A stretch of 36,774 bases of DNA. Origin: a virus. The translations under genes and the position numbers were made by a program. Below are positions 13,732 through 21,919 of the stretch, piece after piece (positions within the stretch are counted from its first letter, which is position 1; each line of letters opens with the position of its first letter). Under the pieces are notes generated by a model, which was not told the origin of the DNA, did not search any database, and was given only the letters and a program-made list of their open reading frames with translations. The stretch is taken from the IMG/VR virus record IMGVR_UViG_3300035670_000683, positions 1 through 36,774 of that record; one strand, given 5' to 3'.

Positions 13732-13977
13732 TCAGGATGGCGGGGGGCCGTTGCGGCGGCGGCTGGCCGTGGGTGAGTTGGGCGAGTCGACGACGTAGGC
13801 CCAAAGCGTGCTGGCAGCACCGCCGGCCACGGTGAAGGCCTGGGTCCATTGCGGACCGCAGGCGCCGGGCTTGCGCAGTTCGCAGGCGGCGACGTTGGCG
13901 CTTGCCATCACAAGCATGTAGCTGTAGCAGCCAATCAGCAGCTTGAGTACGAGGCCGACGACGGCGGGGTGGTTCAT
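13732..13977 (-). CDS. Candidate holin (two predicted membrane segments)
   Basis: An 81-residue protein with two hydrophobic stretches: AVVGLVLKLLIGCYSYMLVM (about 5-24) and WTQAFTVAGGAASTLWAYVV (about 44-63). They are joined by a short Cys-containing loop, and a basic tail (SRRRNGPPPS) follows. Size, two membrane spans, a charged C-terminus and position two genes before the endolysin are classic class II holin traits. The assignment is by topology and context only; the neighbours on either side also have membrane segments and could share the job. Confidence 0.55.
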   Translation of the reverse strand: MNHPAVVGLVLKLLIGCYSYMLVMASANVAACELRKPGACGPQWTQAFTVAGGAASTLWAYVVDSPNSPTASRRRNGPPPS

Positions 13978-14012
13978 TGCCTGGCCTCGAACCCTCGAAC
14001 TCGGTCTTCAGG

Positions 14013-14258
14013 CTAGCGATCCCGCCCTTCAAGCAATGTGATCCTGTTGCCATGCTCGTTGAGCCGGCTGTAGACCTCCTTCCGGTCGGTCTTCATGTCT
14101 TCGTGTAGCTCTGACAGCCTGACCGCGATTGATTCAACGGCTGCGGTAAGGCGTATGACGGCCTCGCGGGATTCGTCTGATTTGCGCGAGAACCCGAAGG
14201 CTCCCATGCCCGCCAGGGTTACGGCAGCGCCGGATAGGGCAGCGAGAACCTCAATCAC
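14013..14258 (-). CDS. Membrane-anchored coiled-coil protein (spanin- or holin-like)
   Basis: An 81-residue protein starting with GTG. Residues 2-22 (IEVLAALSGAAVTLAGMGAF) are hydrophobic. The remainder is a long amphipathic helix (ESREAVIRLTAAVESIAVRL, then SELHEDMKTDRKEVYSRLNE) likely to form a coiled coil. N-terminal anchor plus periplasmic coiled coil is the i-spanin layout, though no partner outer-membrane lipoprotein is seen. It is the first intact gene after the fibre region. The roughly 125-base gap upstream contains only a small hairpin (AGCCAC/GTGGCT near 14313-14329). Confidence 0.55.
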   Translation of the reverse strand: MIEVLAALSGAAVTLAGMGAFGFSRKSDESREAVIRLTAAVESIAVRLSELHEDMKTDRKEVYSRLNEHGNRITLLEGRDR

Positions 14259-14383
14259 AGCGTCACTGTGGCTACGTGGTCAGCTTATCCAGCCACACGA
14301 CGTGGCTCAGGACGCCCACGGGAGGCCTTGCGCCACCTTCGGCGCCCGCTGGTCTTCGATCTGCTGCGACAGGACAGCAGGGG

Positions 14384-14522
14384 CTAGGCGATACCAGCAT
14401 CCGTGAGACGCTGTTCAAGCACTTCAATCTTGGCAAGTGCTTCCTGTAGTGCAGCCGTCAGCAGAGGCACCGTTACTTGCTGCGCTAGTCAGTGCAGGCA
14501 GCTCGGTAATTTTGATGCTCAT
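14384..14522 (-). pseudogene. Remnant of an S74-type tail fibre (N- and C-terminal scraps, frameshifted)
   Basis: A 32-codon frame starts at 14522 ([20 protein letters not shown] ... CQD, stop at 14424) with an ATGA overlap to the upstream gene. From 14470 another frame reads VPLLTAALQEALAKIEVLEQ, then RLTDAGIA and a stop at 14384. The first scrap looks like a phage fibre N-terminus. The second matches the usual C-terminal end of peptidase S74 intramolecular-chaperone fibres (a VPLL-x-AL-x-E-x-L-x-K-I-x-x-LE coiled coil). The simplest reading is a fibre gene that lost its centre and suffered a frameshift. The short 32-residue product may still be translated. Confidence 0.6.
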
Positions 14523-14752
14523 TGCTCAATGCCAAGCAAGGCTTTCAGTTCAGCAACAGTTAAGCCGGCCGCTTCCAGCTTCTGCTCGGTGGTGAGCACT
14601 GGAGCGGCGGCAGGCTCAGGAGCAGGCTCGGGCTCGTTGCCATCCTCCAGCCAGGCCTGATAAGCCTGGAAGTCGATGTTGGACGGATCATCAGGGATGA
14701 AGGCGCCATCAGCGAGCCGGATGATCGAGGTGGTGTTAGTGAGTTGGTACAT
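14519..14752 (-). CDS. Small tail-fibre-associated protein
   Basis: A 77-residue protein of the kind commonly found after phage tail-fibre genes: [20 protein letters not shown] with the typical I-R-x-x-D-G-A-x-I-P-x-D, then [17 protein letters not shown] and a C-terminal helix [20 protein letters not shown]. It may aid fibre folding or attachment; its function is not established. The ATG lies two bases after the fibre stop (TGATCATG). The frame can be read from a TTG two codons earlier, which is less likely. Confidence 0.72.
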   Translation of the reverse strand: MYQLTNTTSIIRLADGAFIPDDPSNIDFQAYQAWLEDGNEPEPAPEPAAAPVLTTEQKLEAAGLTVAELKALLGIEQ

Positions 14753-14754
14753 GA

Positions 14755-15882
14755 TCAAAGCTCCGCAGATGCAGCGACGATCGCCGCCTTTTCACGTCCT
14801 GTCACGCTGTCCAAGACTTGCCATTCCCAAAGTCCTAAAGCTCCATAACCGCCCTTCGCTGTCCAGGAAATGCTTGACGAGTTGTTGCCTGATTGAGACA
14901 CAGTGGTAAGCGTTGGGGCCGTCCTCATGTGGACTGGGAAATACCACATGGCGCCAGTGCCCGCGGCTGCGCCACCGCCGGGGCCAATCTGGCCATCAAA
15001 CTGATATTCACCATCCACAACGCAGTAGTAGCGCTGGCAAAGCAATAGCTCCTGGTTCTGGCTTCTGTTCTCAAACGGTGTCGCGACAGTGCCAGGTTCA
15101 AGCTGCGCCAACGCAAAGGTGCCGCCGCTGAAACGCACTGTTGCGTTGGTGCCACCAGTGAGCGTGACGGTGCCGCCCTTGCTCACGGAGCTGCCGTTCA
15201 CCGTTGCCGTAGCGGTGCCGGTCCAGTTGAGCGTGTGAGTGCCGCTGAGGATGTTCGATCCCTCGATCACCTGCTCAACACCACCAGCTGGAGCCGTGAC
15301 AGTGCGGACGTTCTCGCTGTCAGTCCAGCTGATCGACTGGCCAGATGTCACCACCCGCCAGCGGTCAAGCGTGTACTGATTGGCCCCGCTTGTCGCGGTC
15401 CCGGACACGTAGCCCCGCTGATTGATGGTTGGGTTGCCGTTGATCAGCAGGTTGCGGAAGCCAGCAAGTTGACCGCCGTTCAGGTTGGCGACGTTGACAG
15501 CCCCGGTGAAGGTGCTCCCAAAGCTGCCGAACCTGACCCGTTGCACGCCGCCGGTAGCGATGGCGAACTGATCAGCGCCAGGGCTGTAGGCGCCGGTATC
15601 AGTGCCCTTGAAATACAGCGATGGAGCGGTTGCGCTGCCATCCTCCAAGGCCAAGGTGCTCCATTCGCCATCAAGCTGATACAGCGTGATCCAGCCGCTG
15701 TTGGCCGCATTGCGGATCTTGAACAACCCACTGGCCGTATCCGCCCACGGCATGTAGGCATAGGTGACGCTGGGCGCGCCAGAGCCGCTGTTCTGGCTGA
15801 CGATCGCAGCCAGTGCGTTGTTGAGGTCTGCTCGGAACGCAGCGCCCGACTGGTTGGCGATCACATAGTCGTGCTGTGCCAT
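14755..15882 (-). CDS. Tail fibre / receptor-binding protein
   Basis: A 375-residue fibre. The N-terminus [20 protein letters not shown] resembles fibre starts common in cyanophages. The middle has [20 protein letters not shown] and [19 protein letters not shown], beta-repeat modules of phage fibres. The C-terminal half carries [43 protein letters not shown] and LLCQRYY, a widespread carbohydrate-binding-type end module. It should contact the host surface. Its start overlaps the stop of gpJ, so it is produced with the tail tip. Confidence 0.85.
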   Translation of the reverse strand: MAQHDYVIANQSGAAFRADLNNALAAIVSQNSGSGAPSVTYAYMPWADTASGLFKIRNAANSGWITLYQLDGEWSTLALEDGSATAPSLYFKGTDTGAYSPGADQFAIATGGVQRVRFGSFGSTFTGAVNVANLNGGQLAGFRNLLINGNPTINQRGYVSGTATSGANQYTLDRWRVVTSGQSISWTDSENVRTVTAPAGGVEQVIEGSNILSGTHTLNWTGTATATVNGSSVSKGGTVTLTGGTNATVRFSGGTFALAQLEPGTVATPFENRSQNQELLLCQRYYCVVDGEYQFDGQIGPGGGAAAGTGAMWYFPVHMRTAPTLTTVSQSGNNSSSISWTAKGGYGALGLWEWQVLDSVTGREKAAIVAASAEL

Positions 15883-18800
15883 CAGACGACCTCCTTGCCG
15901 TAGCCGGTTGCTGTGTAGCTGAAGTCTCGGCTGATCACGTTGGCACCGCTGTCATAGAAGGTGATCGAGAAGCCAGTACGCGACTGGCTCGTGACTGCAT
16001 AGTAGTCACCTGTCGCCATATTGTACGCAGTCACACCAACAGCAGGCGCCTGGTAGAAGGCGTTAGCAAACGTCACCGAATAGGTAGATGCGCCGCTAGT
16101 GATCGAGCCACTTGTTTCAGTGCGCTGCTGCAGCTCCAGCTCCGCGCCGAGCTCATCAATCACAATGTTTTGATCTTCGGAGAGGCTTGTGGCTTCCGTC
16201 TTGAACTGGAATGCGCGCCCACGTTTCACAGCGTTGACGAACTCGCTCCACTCAGACCAGACAGGTGATGCGCCAGGATCATCAGACGTTGAGCGCACAT
16301 ACAGCGTTGCATTGACCTGATCCAGCACGTCGCCGTCAATGTCGGCCCACAGATCAATCAGGTCCAGCTGATCATCCCAAAGATTGCTAGGCGAGTAAGG
16401 CCGAGTGACAAAATAACGACGCAAATTTACGTCATAAACCCCGCCGAAATCGTAAGTGGTGCCGAACTCGTATTCACCGCTGCCGCTGCCGCTGCTCAGG
16501 CTGTCGATCGTGCCTAGGCCGTCCCAGTTGCCATCAGTGGCATATTCGTCAATCAGTTTCCCAAGGCTAAGGATCAAGCCATCCAGCTCGGCGCTGTAAA
16601 CCATGTCAGTTACGTTGCCGCTGAACGGAGGAGATTCCTGGTCCTCGCGGTAGGACTGCACCAGAAAACGGGGCTGCGGTGTTGGCAGGTCAACCGCAGC
16701 AGTCGCAGCAGCAGCAGAGCGCCTGCCGCCGTCGTCCTCGAACTTGATCAGATACGTGCCCTCCAGCAACGGCACTTGCTTCTGCGTCTGGCTGCCGGCA
16801 GCGGCGCTCACGATGTCCTGGCTGTCTTGCCACACTGCGCCAGTCGACAACGTGCTGTGACGGATGATCACCTTGCCACCAAGCAGCACATCCAGTTCTG
16901 TGCTCCTATCCCAGCTCAGGATCGCCGTCGTATCGCTGTTTGGGATAATGCTGATTCCTGTCGGCGTGGCCGGTGGCGCAGTCTTGCCCACGGCTTGTTT
17001 GGTGAGCTCAGCCGGCTGCGCTGAAGATCTGAGGTTTGCGCTGATGCTGTAGACCTTGATCTCATACCGGCCTGGTGTGACATCGGGGATTTCGTAGTCC
17101 GGCCGACGCTGGGTTGAGCTTGTCCAGTTGCCCTCTTCATTGCGCCATTCAATGCGATATTGCGACACGCCAAGGACAGGCTGCCAGCTCACCAGCAACT
17201 TGACTTTGGCAACACCACCAGCGTTATAGATCACCTCCTCAGCCGTCAGATTGGTGGGCGATGGACGGATGACGTTCAGATCAGTTACGTCGCGCTGCTG
17301 CAATGGTGCATCGCGTTCGATGAAGTCGTATTTGCTTGCGTTGTATGCAATGGCAGTCACTGCATATTGCATTGCATCTTGCTCGGCAACGCTCAGGACG
17401 CGCCATGTTGTTGTCTGAATGTTGGGTGTTTGATACACCCAGACAGTGTTGGCTTTTGGCACGCTTGGCAGCGAACCACTCAGCGTGATGACATTGCCGG
17501 CAATGCTCTGGATTCCCCGCGTTTGAACGGTGCCGTTCGGCATCACGATCGACAGCGTGGCACCTGATGGCGTGAGGCCAGAAGCATCATCAACCGTTAC
17601 TGTCGCGGCTGTGGCGCCACTGATGCGCCCGCCACGGCGCTCCCCTGCCCGGACTGGATCGCTCACCTCAATCACCTGCCCAGGCCTTACCAGCACGCCG
17701 GCATCGACTGATGTCACGAAGCTGACCACTTCGCTTTCGTAGCGTTCTGAATAGAGCAGCCATTCGCCAATGCGGCGTGCCTGCCCGCGGCTGGTACAGG
17801 CGAACGCACTGATTTCTGCTTTGACGACGCCATACTTGGCGATACCATCGGCATCTTCTACCGCTTCGTAGGCGATGTCCCTGGTGTCCAGGTCCAGATA
17901 GCTGACGATGCAAACGGTGGGACGCGTCTTGCGGCTGGCGCCTTGATAGCTGAAACCCTCTTCGGTCACATTCGCCAGCGTGAACAGATATGCAGTATCT
18001 GCCGGGCGATCTTGGCTGACAGTCAGTGCGCCTGTGCTCCAAAATGGCATTGTGCGCATAACAGAGCACATGTCATTGATGAGCTTGTACGCTTCCTCTG
18101 CGGTCTGAATGTTGACGCTGCAGGAGAATCGCGGCTCAGTGCCGCCGAACCCATCAGGAACCAGGACAGAGCAGTATTGGCTAGCGCTGTAGAAAGCCCA
18201 TTTGTCAAGCTGTGACTCTTGGATGTGATCGCCGAACCCGTAGCGCGTGCTGGTCAGCAGATCCCACAAGATCCACGCAGGATCGGTGCACCACTGCTGC
18301 GCACCAAACGCACCATTCCAGAGCCCGCTGTATGTGACGCGGCCTGTTCTTTGATCAACGCTGGCGTTGCTTGGCAACCGCACTTTGATGCCGCGAATGC
18401 GATACGCGCGCCGAGGGATTGAGCTGAACTGCTCCGCATTGATGCGGAGAGCGATCAGTGCGCTGTTGGGGTATCGCAGCTTGGCGTAAGTGATCTCCGT
18501 GTAGGAGGTCCACTGAAAATCGTTGGCGTATTGGATCCAGTTCCTAGTTGCGCGTGTTGCCTCAGCTGGCTCGCTGATCCGCACCACCCTGACATCAACG
18601 GAAGTCGCAAAGCTTGTCGCAAAATTGATGACATAATCCCGCTGGTATGCGTCCGTCGTGCGGCCGGAGATTGTGTCATCAATGGCGACCGAGAACCCGC
18701 CGCCGTCATACTGCAGCTGGATCTGCAGCCTGACGCTGGCTCCACGCTGATCGCCGTCTTGTTCAAGGCGAGTCAGCTGTGGCACCGTGATGGTCACACG

Positions 18801-19178
18801 GACCGCATCAACCGTTTGATCGGTGATTGTCCGTGTGACAGGGACATCGTTTTGCACCTGAACATTGACAGGCGTTTCGCTTTCAATCTCTGACGTGCCT
18901 TGGATATAGCTTTGCTCTTGCGTTCCATTGCGGGTCGTTATGGTGATGTCCGTGAAGTTAAACGATCCATCAGGATTTTGAACTGGCGTGTCGTCCAGAT
19001 ACATGGACTTGAGGCCATCCTTCAATCCTTCAATCTCGCCCTCACTTAGGAGATCAACGACAGTTGCGTATTGCGTTGAATCTAGATTGTCCTTGTCAAT
19101 GTCCGGTGGGTTGGGCGCTTTGGCGGCGCCACCGCCCTTGCCACCACCGCCACCACCAGCGCCGTAGATCAGACTCAT
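15882..19178 (-). CDS. J: gpJ-like central tail tip / host specificity protein
   Basis: A 1098-residue lambda gpJ homologue. The Gly-rich start (IYGAGGGGGGKGGG) leads to TVVDLLSEGEIEGLKDGLKS, a hallmark of gpJ. The body includes GLWNGAFGAQQWCTDPAWIL and DLLTSTRYGFGD (tip hub), a fibronectin type III stretch around residues 630-740 (VKLLVSWQPVLGVSQYRIEW), and a second one after TPTGISIIPNSDTTAILSW. The C-terminus (FANAFYQAPAVGVTAYNM ... GYGKEVV) is a small beta module typical of adhesive tips. It binds the receptor and initiates infection. Four-base ATGA overlap with gpI. Shorter than typical longer J proteins, mostly at the C-terminus. Confidence 0.92.
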   Translation of the reverse strand: MSLIYGAGGGGGGKGGGAAKAPNPPDIDKDNLDSTQYATVVDLLSEGEIEGLKDGLKSMYLDDTPVQNPDGSFNFTDITITTRNGTQEQSYIQGTSEIESETPVNVQVQNDVPVTRTITDQTVDAVRVTITVPQLTRLEQDGDQRGASVRLQIQLQYDGGGFSVAIDDTISGRTTDAYQRDYVINFATSFATSVDVRVVRISEPAEATRATRNWIQYANDFQWTSYTEITYAKLRYPNSALIALRINAEQFSSIPRRAYRIRGIKVRLPSNASVDQRTGRVTYSGLWNGAFGAQQWCTDPAWILWDLLTSTRYGFGDHIQESQLDKWAFYSASQYCSVLVPDGFGGTEPRFSCSVNIQTAEEAYKLINDMCSVMRTMPFWSTGALTVSQDRPADTAYLFTLANVTEEGFSYQGASRKTRPTVCIVSYLDLDTRDIAYEAVEDADGIAKYGVVKAEISAFACTSRGQARRIGEWLLYSERYESEVVSFVTSVDAGVLVRPGQVIEVSDPVRAGERRGGRISGATAATVTVDDASGLTPSGATLSIVMPNGTVQTRGIQSIAGNVITLSGSLPSVPKANTVWVYQTPNIQTTTWRVLSVAEQDAMQYAVTAIAYNASKYDFIERDAPLQQRDVTDLNVIRPSPTNLTAEEVIYNAGGVAKVKLLVSWQPVLGVSQYRIEWRNEEGNWTSSTQRRPDYEIPDVTPGRYEIKVYSISANLRSSAQPAELTKQAVGKTAPPATPTGISIIPNSDTTAILSWDRSTELDVLLGGKVIIRHSTLSTGAVWQDSQDIVSAAAGSQTQKQVPLLEGTYLIKFEDDGGRRSAAAATAAVDLPTPQPRFLVQSYREDQESPPFSGNVTDMVYSAELDGLILSLGKLIDEYATDGNWDGLGTIDSLSSGSGSGEYEFGTTYDFGGVYDVNLRRYFVTRPYSPSNLWDDQLDLIDLWADIDGDVLDQVNATLYVRSTSDDPGASPVWSEWSEFVNAVKRGRAFQFKTEATSLSEDQNIVIDELGAELELQQRTETSGSITSGASTYSVTFANAFYQAPAVGVTAYNMATGDYYAVTSQSRTGFSITFYDSGANVISRDFSYTATGYGKEVV

Positions 19179-19768
19179 GCCGTCACCTGCACAGTGTCGA
19201 TGCCAGCGCTGATGACAACACTGCCAACGATCGTCTCGCCATAGACGATCGGCACAGGTACCCCCTGCCTGCTGGTTTGCTGGATCCCGCTGAAGCTGTA
19301 GCTCTTGCGTGGATCATCAGGCGTATCAGGCCCTTCTGGAATCTTCGGCGTTGGGGTCAGCAGCTGCGCCACGCCGCCGAGCACGAGGCTGGCGCCAACG
19401 CCGAGCAGCACGCTGCTGACAGCCACCGGCGCTGCCAATCCAAACAGGCCGATCGTTGCACCGCCGGTGAAGAACGCACCAGCAATCAGTGCAACCCCAG
19501 CAATGATCCTCCCAGTAGCTCCAGCACCGGCCAGCACCGGAACGATCCTGATCTCACCCTGCCCGATCGGATCGTGGAGCTCATCAATGCTCACGCTCCA
19601 CTGCCCAGCGCTCACCCGGTAGTGCTGCTCAGCCATGTGTCGCTCCAGCTGGGGGAAGTTGGCGACCAAGAACCGCACCGCTTCGGCGGTGGTGGCCACC
19701 TCGGCCTCAAACACACGCCGGCCAAGGAACTTCGCCAGGCGACCGTAGACCTTGATCCTGCGCAGCAT
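19175..19768 (-). CDS. I: gpI-like tail assembly protein
   Basis: A 197-residue protein of the lambda gpI family. The N-terminal ubiquitin-like part reads IKVYGRLAKFLGRRVFEAEV and AEAVRFLVANFPQLERHM; then comes GEIRIVPVLAGAG and a long Gly/Ala-rich hydrophobic region (about 95-145). Required for tail tip assembly, thought to be absent from the finished tail. The ATG at 19768 has GAGG a few bases upstream and is preferred over the longer frame overlapping gpK. Confidence 0.87.
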   Translation of the reverse strand: MLRRIKVYGRLAKFLGRRVFEAEVATTAEAVRFLVANFPQLERHMAEQHYRVSAGQWSVSIDELHDPIGQGEIRIVPVLAGAGATGRIIAGVALIAGAFFTGGATIGLFGLAAPVAVSSVLLGVGASLVLGGVAQLLTPTPKIPEGPDTPDDPRKSYSFSGIQQTSRQGVPVPIVYGETIVGSVVISAGIDTVQVTA

Positions 19769-19776
19769 GGCCCGCC

Positions 19777-20499
19777 TCAACCTGCAGTCATCGTAGAAAG
19801 GCCCGGATGCCTCAACCTGCGGCCGCAGGTGCGCTGCAGCCAACCGCCGTAGATGTCACGAGATGACAAGCGGCCACGCAGGTGATGCAGCAACAGCTGG
19901 TCGCCGATGTAGACGCCGCAGTGATTCAGTCCTGACGACTTGATCGCCATCAGCAGAAAATCACCAGCCTTGAGCGGCTCATCCTGCTGCAACTCGCGGA
20001 AGCCAGCCGCCTGCCACGACTGATCGAACAGCGGCGCATCCTCAAACGCCTGTGGCGTGAGCGGTCGATCGAAGTCCCGCAGCGCCAGCCCATGCTCGGC
20101 GTACCAGTCGCGCGCCAGCGTCCAGCAGTCGCTGACGCCCCACACCCAGGGACGCCCCACCAGCGGCGCACGGAAGCCGGTCGGTCGCAGCTCTGCGCTC
20201 CATTGCTCTGTCTTCGGGTTGACGATGAACCACGGCAGCGCGCTGCGCTCGAGCGCCAACAGGTCCGCCTGGCTCGGCACTGGAGGGGTCACTGGGTGGC
20301 TGTGGACAACGGCCACCACCTCGCCGGCATCTTCGGCCGCGGCGAAGTCATCAGGGTCAAGGATGAACTGATCAGTGTCGTTGCACAGGTTGCGACAGGG
20401 CCAGTACAGCTCCTTGCCTTTGACCACCACCACAAGGCCGCAGGCCTCGCGGGGATCAGCGGCCTTGGCGTGCTCCAAGGCGAGACTGCGCCAGCTCAT
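19777..20499 (-). CDS. K: gpK-like tail tip protein: JAB/MPN metalloprotease plus NlpC/P60 peptidase
   Basis: A 240-residue two-domain protein. The N-terminal JAB/MPN part has Glu18 (REACGLVV) and [18 protein letters not shown], giving the H-x-H-x(10)-D zinc site (His66, His68, Asp79). The C-terminal NlpC/P60 part has [11 protein letters not shown] (catalytic Cys125) and [17 protein letters not shown] (His193). It probably trims peptidoglycan during entry or processes tail components. Four-base overlaps on the gpL side and eight bases to gpI. Confidence 0.92.
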   Translation of the reverse strand: MSWRSLALEHAKAADPREACGLVVVVKGKELYWPCRNLCNDTDQFILDPDDFAAAEDAGEVVAVVHSHPVTPPVPSQADLLALERSALPWFIVNPKTEQWSAELRPTGFRAPLVGRPWVWGVSDCWTLARDWYAEHGLALRDFDRPLTPQAFEDAPLFDQSWQAAGFRELQQDEPLKAGDFLLMAIKSSGLNHCGVYIGDQLLLHHLRGRLSSRDIYGGWLQRTCGRRLRHPGLSTMTAG

Positions 20500-21560
20500 A
20501 CCACAAACGCTCCAATGCCGGGGAATGCGCCATAGGGCAGTTCAGCCGACTGCCCGAAGTGTGCGCGGCAATCGTCCAGTGTCTTGTTGCAGGTGGGCAG
20601 GCCACCTGTGTAGCCGCATTCAGCCGACCGGTAGCGCCACTGACAGATGTTGGCGATGCACTGCCGTTTAGGGGCACGAACGCCCGCCAGGTCAAACGCG
20701 GCCGCCAGCTCGAACTCCACCACGTCTCTGGTTTCAACCGTCTTGCGGTCGATGTAATAGATCTCGCGGGGAAACTCGGCACTTGGGTCAGGCGTACCGA
20801 ACGGGTTGTTTTCAGCAGCAGGGAAGTTGTCGGAGTCGATGTATCGCGCCAAAGTGCGAATCCGTGTCACCTTGGCACCTTCCAATCCATCCGGCAGCGT
20901 CTGCATCAGTGCTGTGATGGTGCTTAGCACATTGCTGGCGCGAAGCCTAGGCCGCGGCAGCTGGCCATTCCCGCTGTACTCAAATCCTTCCGCTTCAATG
21001 GGGAATGCCAGATACTCATTGCCAGCCCAATAGAGCGAACCATTGTTGTTCAGGCTTGTGCCTGCGTGGAAGCGAAAAACGTCATTGCTGCCATGCTGCT
21101 CTGGGTTGAGCTGCAATTCAAACAGCTCAATAATTGAGCTTGGGTTGACGGACTGCAGCTCTGAAATAATCTGCAGTGCTGGCAGGTTGACCGCTGATGC
21201 GGTGCCGGTCGCCCAGATTGCTGTTCCGTTTGCTGCGTAAAGAGCAAAGTTGCCATCGTCTTGTATGACAAGACGATCCGAGACCAACCCGGACGGGTTA
21301 TTGACGCCACCAGTGAAAGTGTCGGATGAATAGGTAACAACACCATCGCCGTTGCGTCTGATGGTGATGTTTGAATCGCCTTGGTGGTACAGCGTGCTCG
21401 GGCCATTGCCGTCTGTGTTGGTGGCCCAGCGGGGGGCAAAGTCGCGGTCATAGATGACAAGGTTGCCATCGCTTTGCATCACCAAGCGGTAGTGCCCGCT
21501 GTTGGCAATCAGCTCATTGCCGCTGGTAAGGATCTGGCCCCTGAGCAGCCGGTCAGTCAT
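20496..21560 (-). CDS. L: gpL-like minor tail protein with an N-terminal B-lectin domain
   Basis: A 354-residue fusion. Residues 1-120 form a bulb-type mannose-binding (GNA-like, beta-prism II) lectin with three Q-x-D-x-N motifs: [10 protein letters not shown] at 29, QGDSNITIR at 60 and [10 protein letters not shown] at 100. Residues from about 121 match lambda gp[38 protein letters not shown] and the C-terminal Cys set (Cys301, 306, 315, 324, 331). gpL-type proteins hold an iron-sulfur cluster with four such cysteines. Lambda gpL is about 232 residues, so the size excess equals the lectin. The frame is continuous, with ATGA overlaps on both sides. The lectin probably displays sugar binding at the tail tip. 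Confidence 0.9.
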   Translation of the reverse strand: MTDRLLRGQILTSGNELIANSGHYRLVMQSDGNLVIYDRDFAPRWATNTDGNGPSTLYHQGDSNITIRRNGDGVVTYSSDTFTGGVNNPSGLVSDRLVIQDDGNFALYAANGTAIWATGTASAVNLPALQIISELQSVNPSSIIELFELQLNPEQHGSNDVFRFHAGTSLNNNGSLYWAGNEYLAFPIEAEGFEYSGNGQLPRPRLRASNVLSTITALMQTLPDGLEGAKVTRIRTLARYIDSDNFPAAENNPFGTPDPSAEFPREIYYIDRKTVETRDVVEFELAAAFDLAGVRAPKRQCIANICQWRYRSAECGYTGGLPTCNKTLDDCRAHFGQSAELPYGAFPGIGAFVV

Positions 21561-21919
21561 GGCTCAAACACTTGGCGGAAGGTGGCAGCAATCCGCACGA
21601 GTCCCGGTCCCGTCAGCTGCCGAGTCCATTCAGCGCACACCCATTTGTAGTAGCTGGCGTCATCCGGTGGGCTCCAATCGAACGATGCACTGTCGGATGC
21701 TCTGGCGTCGAAGAACGCCTCAAACGCATCCGCGTGGGCCGTGGTCAGGTTGACCCATGCCAAGCTCCACTCCTTCGGGTTCTGGTTCAGGCCGAAGGTG
21801 GTGCGCTGCTCGTAGCCGTCACCGAACTGCGTTCGGCGCGTCTTCGGGGCAGATCGCTTCTCCGCGCCGAAGTCCGGGCAGACGGGGTAGCCGATCGTGG
21901 CGTCGTCGAAGGTAGCCAT
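21557..21919 (-). CDS. M: gpM-like minor tail protein
   Basis: A 120-residue member of the phage minor tail (gpM) family: TRRTQFGDGYEQRTTFGLN, WSLAWVNLTTAHADAFEAFF, FDWSPPDDASYYKWVCAEW and a terminal [11 protein letters not shown]. This is the expected order and content of the family, which forms part of the distal tail. Start and stop overlap the tape measure (TGATG) and gpL (ATGA). Confidence 0.9.
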   Translation of the reverse strand: MATFDDATIGYPVCPDFGAEKRSAPKTRRTQFGDGYEQRTTFGLNQNPKEWSLAWVNLTTAHADAFEAFFDARASDSASFDWSPPDDASYYKWVCAEWTRQLTGPGLVRIAATFRQVFEP

